From: Ceratodon purpureus
Lineage: Eukaryota > Streptophyta > Bryopsida > Pseudoditrichales > Ditrichaceae
Assembly (NCBI GenBank): GCA_014871385.1
Contig: CM026431.1
Span: 9,115,964-9,179,963, forward strand
Reading direction: 5' to 3'
Length of the DNA stretch: 64,000 nt
Part shown: one piece after another, positions 55,734-64,000 of the stretch
Numbering within the stretch: position 1 is the first letter of the stretch
How the letters are laid out: each line of letters starts with the position of its first letter
Program-made: the position numbers and the translations under genes
Notes under the pieces: model-generated
The model's input: only the letters and a program-made list of their open reading frames with translations
Told to the model about the DNA's origin: nothing
The model's database searches: none

Positions 55734-58700
55734 TCAATGATGTACATCCTCTTCAAATATTTCCACTGGATCCAAAGACGGCGAGCGGTACTGAGGATGT
55801 TGCCTTCTGCTCGGATGCCTAATCTCTCTTTCCACAGGACCACCTTCCTCAAACCTCTGCCAATCCATAGTTGCTCTGCTCAGCCTGGCGAAAACATCTT
55901 TCATTTTAGGACGGTATCTGTGCTCCGACTGCACACACTGCAGAGCCAGGGCTATGATGGAGTGGAAAGAGTCCAATGCCTGGGGAGGCTCCAAATTGGG
56001 GTCCAGCACTGCAGTCACATCCTGCTCGTAAATCTCAGCAGCCCAGCTTGTGATGTTCCGATTGCTCTGCACCACTTTTCTGCCACTCAAAATCTCCAAA
56101 AGAACAATACCAAAGCTGTACACGTCACTTTTCGGGGTGAGATTGCCAAGGGAGGCATACTCAGGGTCAAAGTAGCCAGGAGTGCCGCCCATCTTTGAAG
56201 CCCACAGCATCGAGATATCCTGGTCATGGGTGGAGAGAGACAGGCCGAAGTCAGAAATGTGTGCGTCCAGGTTCCCATCCAACAAAATATTGGCTGGCTT
56301 CACATCACCATGGATTATCATGGTGGTGGCATATTCATGTAAATACTCCAGACCCTTGGCAGCTCCAGCAGCGATTTTGAGCCGCTCTTCCCAGGTCAAG
56401 AGCCTGCCGAGGCGGTCCTTATGGAGGCAGTCTTCAAGGGTGCCATACTCCATGTACTCGAACACAAGGACATGCTCATCCTCGCAGTACCCGATTAGAC
56501 GCACCAGGCACCTGTGGTTCAGTTTTGAGAGCAGGTCTAGCTCTTTCTCGAATGTGGAATTGGCAACTTCTACTCCAGGATGAGGCCTTTTGATGGCTCG
56601 CATGACGCCGTGAAGCTCCCCTCTGTACACACTCCCGCAGGCGCCCTTGCCTATCAGGGCAGCCTCTGACCAGTTCTTGGTTGCATCCTCAAGTTCTTTC
56701 ATTGTGAAGGCGATCACGTCTCTGCTCAAGAACTGGTTACCCACCGGCCAAGCAGGAGCTTTGGAGCTTTCCATCCTCCTGCATAAATTAGAATTGTAAC
56801 ATGATGAATCGATCTACTGAAGCATTCAGACGCCACTTTACAAAATATGAAGATTTACCTGAATATAAAACTTTTATGTATTAAGACATTGAAACTGTGG
56901 TGTACAGTCTTACAAGTCTAGAGTTAAAACTGCCTTCAAGCGTTCACTCAAAAAATGCCACGACATAAATGCAAGAAAGGTATTTGTATAGAATTAGCAG
57001 AAAGTCATACCGTGTGGTAGTTGTAGAGAAGGTAGAGTTGGGCAGAGCCACGTTGGAGACATTCGAGCCACATCCGAGGCATCTGAGCCACCATCCGTTG
57101 GAATCAGAACTTGCAGATGTAGATGTTGATCCATTCTTTGGGCTCAAAATGTTGGATGCCAATCCAGAGCCTTGGTTGTCTATCTTCCGGGCTTGAGACC
57201 CCCGCCTGCAGCAACAGATGACCAAACCTACGAAAAGTATGAAGGCGAAAGCACCGCCTCCACCTGCTAAACCAGCCACAACTGGTGACACTGAGCTTTT
57301 CTTTGCACTGCCCGGTGGAACTTTGCATTGTGGAGGACAAGTGCACACACGTTCTTCAAAGGAAACGTTGCTTGTATCATTGGAGAGGCAAAGAGGATTC
57401 ACAGAGGTCGTTACGCCGGGACATGTGTTTAAGGTCGATAATTGCACCTGCAAATTCACCGATTAATCAAACAATCCAATTAATAATTGCTTAGTGTAGG
57501 TACTGGTCTACAGATATCAGATTAAGCACTACCCTAACCTATGTGAAGCCACATGATGTCTATTTCTCGTTTGTGGAAATTTGTCTTAATCTTGGAATTA
57601 AGTTCTTTGATCTCATCTTTCAAGTTCAACAAATCGAAGTAACTCCACTCTAGCTCCACGAAGGAGCACCTGAGTCAATTATAAGGCAAAGTTCTGAACT
57701 CCTATTCTTTTAGAATTTTCATTTTCTCTAGAGGAAAGACATGTGAAGAATTGAGTGATCACATTCTCAGTGGTAGAGAGAGCATTTAATGCAACAGAAG
57801 AGTTGAATTCAGCACTTACATTGCAAGGAAGAGGCTTAAAAGTGACGGTAAGGGGGTCATCAGTTGCACGGCCAAGTAAAGCAGATGAGAAGCCTGTTGT
57901 GTCGAAGTTGCCCAACTCGGTCATGAGAACATCAGAACCCACAACTCCTATAAGAGTGTAGTTATCAGGAGCGAAGGCTGGGTAAGCAACGGTGATGACT
58001 TGGGATATTCCACCGCTGTCATTGTAAGGTTTACTCCAGTAGGGCTTGAAATTCACCGCCTTCAGGCGCCAATAGGCTATGATGCCAAAGTAAGATCTCA
58101 TGGTCCAGAGAGGATTCATCACTGTCTTCTCAATACGCTCATATGTGCCATTTACGGAGCAGGCTATTTGGGACAATGCAGCCATTGCAGTTTGAGAGCG
58201 GTCGAAACTATACAACAAGGTCAAAACCTTTTGTGAAACCAAAGAGGTGAGGTAAGGATTCAGGGTAGCTAGCAAAGTAGCATCTGCGAACTGGCCGTCT
58301 GTGATCACAACCATGATCTTGAGGGCGTCGGCATTGGCTCCCGATGAATAGGTTCTATTGGCAGTCATCATCGCAGACAACAAATTGGAGGTTCCTTGAT
58401 TGGCATCCACAGAAAGTGCATCTAGCGCAGTTTTCAAAGGCTGTGTGTCGGAGACATTGCCATTGTGTGTCAGCTGCAGTGACCCACACAAATATATTTC
58501 AGCCCACATCATGCACATAAAAATCAAATGAGTTGATGTAAACTCATCCTCATGCCTAATTGTTGAATTCTTTCCCAGATTATCCTACATAAACTTTTCT
58601 GATTGAAATATTGCAAATACTAAAATATGGGTGTGGACACATTGCTTGACCTTTGCACTTACCGTCATCACTAAGTTGGCTGTGGTTGAACTTGAGAACA

Positions 58701-60495
58701 GAACAACGGATACACGATCACCATAGGTTAAGGTGTCCAGAAGCTCCTTGATAATGTTCACAGATGCAGTGAACTTGTTGAATGAGTCTCTTGAAGTGAG
58801 GAAATCACCAGGTAAAACACTACCCATTGAGTTTCCACCGTCTAGGAGAAAGATAAGATCTTTCTGTACAGCTGTTGCACCCAAATACCTGTGAATACAT
58901 GAAGGATATTAATCCACAGTTCTGTGTATGATTTCCTGAGCTCGTATTAATATTGTTTCCAATACAATAGGACATCATTGCGAAAGATATCTTAGGTATG
59001 TGCTCCCATCTAAAGCACTGATGATCTCCATTCATTGACAAAATGATTCGGAAGGTGTGGTGGACTTACCAAGGACGCTTTCTTGGTTCGAATGTACACT
59101 TCGATCGTGACACATCCTGGACCATGATGCATGAACTGAGTTGATTAAAATTTTGTTCTGAAACCATTATTGAAATTCACCCTCTCACAGTCCACTATCG
59201 ACAACCAAATGATAATTTAATTCTCATGCTGTACTTGGAATGGATACAAGTTGAGAGCTTACTCGACCAGGAAATGAACGCTGCACTCCCTCCACTGATC
59301 CTAGGTAAAACCACGAAGTAAGATTGATTGCGCTGTTATGAAACTTTGAAATGTTCAAGAAGACGGGATCGAGCATCCTCTGGCTGCAGATTGTGTAGTT
59401 GGCTGCACTTGTGAGTGTAACATTAGGTGAGGTAGAAACCCTGGCAAAAGAGAAACAAACTGCAAGTCAGATCATTGAGCTAAACTTAACCACTCTTATC
59501 ATCTCAGTACCAACCTTCCAGATTACAATGGTCTTGGATATAGAGATAGAAGCTCTCAAAATGCCACTAATGTGGCACATGTTCAACCAGGATTCGGTTA
59601 CAAAAGTACCCAAGCAAACCTAAAGGATGTTAAAATAGAAGCTCTCATTGCACTCATTGAATGATGTTGTTGGCAAAGAGAAATCAGTACCTAACATAAC
59701 TCTTAGCAAGAGTGACTCGCAGCTGTGAGCATCCAAGATTGCCATTGGAATCACTACAAGCAGAGTTTAGGGCAACATTCTTGCATGTCAACAAGCCAAG
59801 GTCCCCTTCCAAAGGTTCACATGACTGTCTTGAACAGCTCCCTCCACACGAATCCACCAAATCTGCAATTCACGCATTGATATTAGAATTTCTAATAGTT
59901 ATTTGACGAATCAGTCGATTGGCGAATAATAGGACTTGCAAAATGCTCCGGTTTACAATCATCAGGTGCTTCAGAATGAATGACCTAGATCTGAATCATT
60001 TGAGGTGATTTAACAAATAGCTCCACTATCTACCTATGTCATGAGAAACAATATTTCGGTAGTCAATCAGAGAGAGGAGAGGAGTTGTTCAAGAGTCTAG
60101 CGAAGAGGAAGGAAATTAATCTGAGATGAAATGCAGTATCATTCAAGATGAGGATGTCAATTGTCAAATCCAGCTTTCTTTAACAATTGGTTGCACCATT
60201 AGAACTAACCTCACATCAGAACGATTAATAGCTGTGTCGAATAGGTGAGAATAATCATACCACAAGTTTTCACAAAGTTTTCAGTCGCTTTTGCAGCAAC
60301 TCTCATCACCTCGTCCTCAACATTGTTCAAGTAAGCTGCAGCATCGTTCAAGCTCTGTGCCAAGCACACATCTAAAGAAATTGCTAGAATGACCACCAGC
60401 ACCATCACATCCAACCCCTGCCATTTGCACTCGCACTGCCACACTCTTCTTCCCTCCAACCTACAGCTCACTCCATCCCTCCTCTTCATCCCCAT
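55734..60495 (-). CDS. Receptor-like kinase with VWA_N-VWA-Cache ectodomain, 8 exons, 997 aa
   Basis: Minus-strand exons are 60495-60261, 59862-59691, 59440-59263, 59116-59070, 58888-58663, 58473-57820, 57447-57011 and 56778-55734 (2994 nt, one frame). Residues 28-47 form a signal peptide. 49-195 resemble the VWA_N region of calcium-channel alpha2delta subunits (WFYLGSVEGVQRSFPGR), followed by FEPRKRPWY. The VWA domain (about 215-395) has a metal site D227-x-G-x-S231, T314 and D345. About 405-500 is Cache-like (YWSKPYNDSGGISQVITVAY, LIGVVGSDV). A Cys-rich linker leads to a membrane segment at 557-584. The kinase (about 675-960) has GKGACGSV, K713, HGDVKPANILL with D808 and N813, DFGLS with D826, and GTPGYFDPEY. 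The residue before the catalytic Asp is Gly, so it is non-RD. Predicted plasma-membrane sensor; ligand unknown. Confidence 0.88.
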
Positions 60496-61890
60496 GTCCG
60501 CAATTATCCTCACGTCGTAGTAGTCCCCAAGATAAAACCTCTCTAACACTCCTGCTTAGAACCAGCAAGACGACGACTACAGTGATCATAGACCAATCCC
60601 ATGTCCTGCCATAGCCTTGCCCTGTTCCAAATCAAAGTCTCTAATTCACAACATCCCCCTTCTGCCCGGTGACAAAACCTTGACAATTGAACTCTCCCTC
60701 CTCTTCATTCAGTCGGAGAACCCTGAAACAAAAGTCCCGTTCTTGGATGAAACTCCGAGCCTGCTTTCCAACTGCCATAGCTGGGCCAGTCGACATCTGA
60801 GATGGGTCACCCCGTTAGCAAATTCTACATTCTCGCAACTTTTATGGATCAGCTCAACTTCACTCTCTCCATTCTCAGAAAAGACTGGTCAAAAATACGA
60901 TTTTGTCTATGACGAGAAGAGCCTGATCTAGTAAGCCTAACACCTCCCAATTGAAGAAACTTGTACACACCCGAAGCAAAGAACCAGAACCACGACGAAA
61001 ATCAATCCCAGTACTACGTCACACCAGTTAGTTGCTAGTTGCAAGCAAATACCACCATCGACCAAAAAACCTGCAGACCACCACCAAACTAAACCATCTA
61101 CAGACTCCACGAAACTGACAACTCCCTGGCACCTAGTCAGACCTGCAACACGCTCTCATCGTCTAGTCACTCACAAAGCAAAGACCGAGCAAAAGGAAAC
61201 TACACTAGCTTGATCCAGGCGCTTCACTCACCAGCATCGACGTCCACAGCATCCTCAACTCGAAAACCCGACGTTCGTAAACGAGAATGAGAATTCAAAC
61301 CCGAGGCAGCAGCAGCAAAAAACTTGGCGAAGCTAGCATCTAGTAAACACCGACTGGACTCAACTCAGGTCCAAGTCATGGACTTGTCCCACCTCCAAAC
61401 TTCGGAGCAAGGAGAACAGTTACCTGGGACAGGTACCATCGATCACTGCACCAAAAAAACTGAAGATATCAAAAGAAACTTCTTATATTATATGACAGAG
61501 ATGTAGGCATCTTGTAGATAGATGTTGGTGCAGTATTTTAGCGTGTTGGTATCTGAGAGATAAGTTAGCTGCAGTAACTAGATGCCAGTGCCGCAAACAA
61601 GAGTATAAAAATGGGGGTGTGACCCCACTGGGAGTGCCCAATTGGGCAGCCTTGGGGGAGGTGGTTGCAGTCAGGCGCAGTTGATTCTGGGATCCGGCTC
61701 CGACTGCTTTTGCTGCTTTTTGGTGACTTCTGCTGTGCTCTTTTTGCAGAGTCTGTAACGACATGTGTGTTGACGATGGTGTGCGTCATGAAGAAACTGT
61801 TCCATGTTGTAGTGATTCGGAAGTTGGAGGTTCTGTTGGAAGGAGTCTTTTGTCACAGTGCCGCCACCTCTAGAAGAAGGAAGACAACTA
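60496..61890. other. Upstream region of the receptor kinase, no gene seen
   Basis: Probably promoter and leader of the kinase gene at its left end. Frames at 60617-60931 and 61665-61943 show no family motif. Confidence 0.5.
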
Positions 61891-62408
61891 CAAGGTTGGT
61901 CATAGGCTGTGGATGCGAGGTTGGTCTTAGGCTGTGGATGTGAGGTTGGTCGTAGGCTGTGAATGTAAGGTTGGTCATAGGCTGTGAATACAAGGTTGGT
62001 CATAGGTTTGTGAATACAAGGTTGGTCATAGGTTTGTGAATACAAGGTTGGTCATAGGTTTGTGAATACAAGGTTGGTCATAGGTTTGTGAATACAAGGT
62101 TGGTCATAGGTTTGTGAATACAAGGTTGGTCATAGGTTTGTGAATACAAGGTTGGTCATAGGTTTGTGAATACAAGGTTGGTCATAGGTTTGTGAATACA
62201 AGGTTGGTCATAGGTTTGTGAATACAAGGTTGGTCATAGGTTTGTGAATACAAGGTTGGTCATAGGTTTGTGAATACAAGGTTGGTCATACGCTGTGAAT
62301 ACAAGGTTGGTCATACGCTGTGAATACAAGGTTGGTCATACGCTGTGAATACAAGGTTGGTCATAGGTTTGTGAATACAAGGTTGGTCATACGCTGTGAA
62401 TGCAAGGT
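61891..62408 (+). repeat. Minisatellite, about 20 copies of a 25/26-bp unit
   Basis: The unit is CAAGGTTGGTCATAGGTTTG plus TGAATA (26 bp) or a 25-bp form with GGCTGTG or CGCTGTG in place of GGTTTGTG. The order is blockwise: four 25-bp units first, then a long run of 26-bp units, then 25-bp CGCTGTG units interrupted by one 26-bp unit. No spacers, so not a CRISPR array. Confidence 0.95.
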
Positions 62409-64000
62409 GGGGTACCCTATCAGCGCCAACATTAGGAAGTGTGTAAATTTGGAGGGGAGACCAAATAAATAGATAGTGCATTGGTAAACAGTCTCGGTTC
62501 TTAGCTTTTGAATTTACAATAAGAAAAAATTGGGTTGGAGTTGAGGTTTTATTTTGTGAATCAAAAGCCTAATTGAATTTCTACATGGAAAAAGTGGATA
62601 TTTTTTTCTTTGAGCCTTATTAACATTGGGGATTTCATATAAATTTTCATTTAAAATATAATTGAAAACCTTTATAATTTTATAAAATTTTATAGGATTT
62701 AAAAATGGTTAATTTAGAAAAATATCATGGATATTCTAAGACTTTTGCAATTTGATTTTTTATAATGAAATGTTTTTAGATTATAGTATTTTTATTGTCA
62801 AAATTTCTTTGTTATAGATTGTGGACCTTCTAGGTATTTAGATTCTCACCAACAATTGAGCTACAACTTACTTATGACTCATTTGTTTCAAAGATGGTAC
62901 ATTATTTACAATGTTCTTTTCTAACAACAGTATATCAGTTGAGCTTATGGTTGAAGTCCAAGTTTTTTGGTGTAAATATGTTCTAAGGTGAGATCACACA
63001 TGACATATTAGAGGTATCTGGAAAGTGGTTGTGGCTTTGGAATGACACATTAGCTTCATTTTGATGTCTACAATAGTGTTGCTTCAATTTACTACCAGTA
63101 ATAGTGTGGAACCTTCGCCATTGCAATTAAGTGAAGCATGATTTCTTTTCAGCAATGAGTTTTAAGATATTTTAGTTGGAGTCCACAATTCCCACTTCAT
63201 AGACCCTAACCTTGGATGACAACTCTATTAGGTGAAAAAATAGCTGAGTTTAACCCCTAAAATAGAAAGGCCTCAAAACTGCCAAAAAACCTTAAAATTG
63301 GCATTTTTCAATATAAGGTGTAAGTTTTCAAGTTTTGATGTGTTTTGGGAAAAATAAGCATAGGATCTAGTACCTTACTTTTACATGTATATGTACCTCA
63401 AGTCTTAGATTCAAACTCCTTACCCTTTGTAAGATTGTAATGTTTAAAGTTGGAAAAAGTTTTTTTCTTTGTTAAAAAATGGGTTTAAATTTTTATTTTT
63501 ATTTTACAGGGGAGAAAGTTGATGTGGTTACAAACAATTATATTGACATTCTAATTTAAATCTTAATGCCAAAAAAAAAGAAACATGGTGACAATCGATA
63601 CTATCTATACTATCTGAATTATGAAGGCAACATCCTCATTATGCTATCATAATTGGAAAATTTAATAGCATAGCAACAAAGTTCGTTTCTTCAAATCTAA
63701 TTTTTAAATAGGAAAAAACTAAAAAAATCTACGGATAGAAAAATAAAGTAAATTATTTTTAGTGGTATTTGTTTATATCTAAGCTATTTAATGTTTCTAT
63801 TGATAATGTTTTTAAAACAAAAAAACCAATAAATTCATCTTTTAAGAAAAAATAAAAAATAAAAAATATAACAGAATCTGTTTCACAATGAACAACCCAG
63901 CTATGGTGCTACATTAACTCATGACCAATGTAGCATAATTGGTATGCATAATGTTCACAGGCAGGTGTTAGAGGAGGTTCCTGGCAGCCACATTTGACTC
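62409..64000. other. AT-rich stretch without recognisable gene
   Basis: No coding motif. Contains dispersed repeat copy 2 at 63249-63486. The remainder is low-complexity AT-rich sequence to the window edge. Confidence 0.55.
63249..63486 (+). repeat. Dispersed repeat, copy 2
   Basis: Same-orientation copy of 44432-44674, sharing GAAAGGCCTCAAAA, GGATCTAGTACCTTACTT and ACATGTATATGTACC, with scattered substitutions and short indels. Confidence 0.85.

Noticed and set aside
61891-62408. CRISPR-like regular repeats
   Set aside because: Units are head to tail with no unique spacers, and the context is a plant nuclear genome.

Overview
The window looks like nuclear DNA of a non-flowering streptophyte plant, most likely a bryophyte or other early-diverging land plant. 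Short GT-AG introns interrupt genes for plant core functions (SPF27/MOS4 splicing factor, TOM6, a NOL7-like nucleolar protein, a DUF218 protein, a receptor-like kinase). Telo-box motifs lie upstream of housekeeping genes. An ACR3 arsenite transporter is present, a family known from bryophytes, lycophytes, ferns and gymnosperms but missing from flowering plants. The species cannot be fixed from sequence alone.

Layout. Bases 1-224 hold the 3' end of an unrecognised plus-strand gene. Bases 2528-14730 are a complete 12.2-kb Mutator-like element (MULE). It has 268-bp terminal inverted repeats that read as identical, a 9-bp target duplication, an intact 4-exon SWIM-type transposase (1067 aa), and a second multi-exon gene on the opposite strand. 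That gene is frame-interrupted at a 14-base homopolymer. The element is peppered with an AGGACAG/CTGTCCT motif that is almost absent elsewhere. Bases 18459-20115 encode a DUF218 protein. Bases 22.2-26.5 kb form a mosaic: complete intronless bacterial-type rmlA and rmlB, each with a Shine-Dalgarno-like leader, alternate with orphan first exons of an AP2-type transcription factor and a frameshifted GH3 beta-xylosidase. SPF27 and TOM6 (28.1-31.5 kb) are divergent neighbours sharing a telo-box promoter region. A relic of a second MULE transposase lies at 33.6-33.95 kb. From about 34 to 41 kb the DNA is very AT-rich and carries one intronless gene, an L-type lectin with a long proline-rich stalk and a membrane anchor but no kinase. 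A NOL7-like gene (41.6-43.2 kb), a near-perfect 68-bp hairpin (46.4 kb), ACR3 (48.8-51.2 kb) and an eight-exon receptor kinase (60.5-55.7 kb, minus strand) follow. A minisatellite lies at 61.9-62.4 kb.

The most striking items are three. The receptor-like kinase has a VWA_N-VWA-Cache ectodomain like that of animal calcium-channel alpha2delta subunits, fused through one membrane segment to a non-RD plant kinase. The rmlA/rmlB pair could supply the first two steps of dTDP-rhamnose synthesis and is either a horizontal transfer or an assembly contaminant. The MULE is young and has two genes, resembling maize MuDR in layout. All exon models were joined by hand from splice-site signals and reading phase; the lengths of the transposase, DUF218, SPF27, NOL7-like, ACR3 and receptor-kinase models are exact multiples of three with no internal stop.
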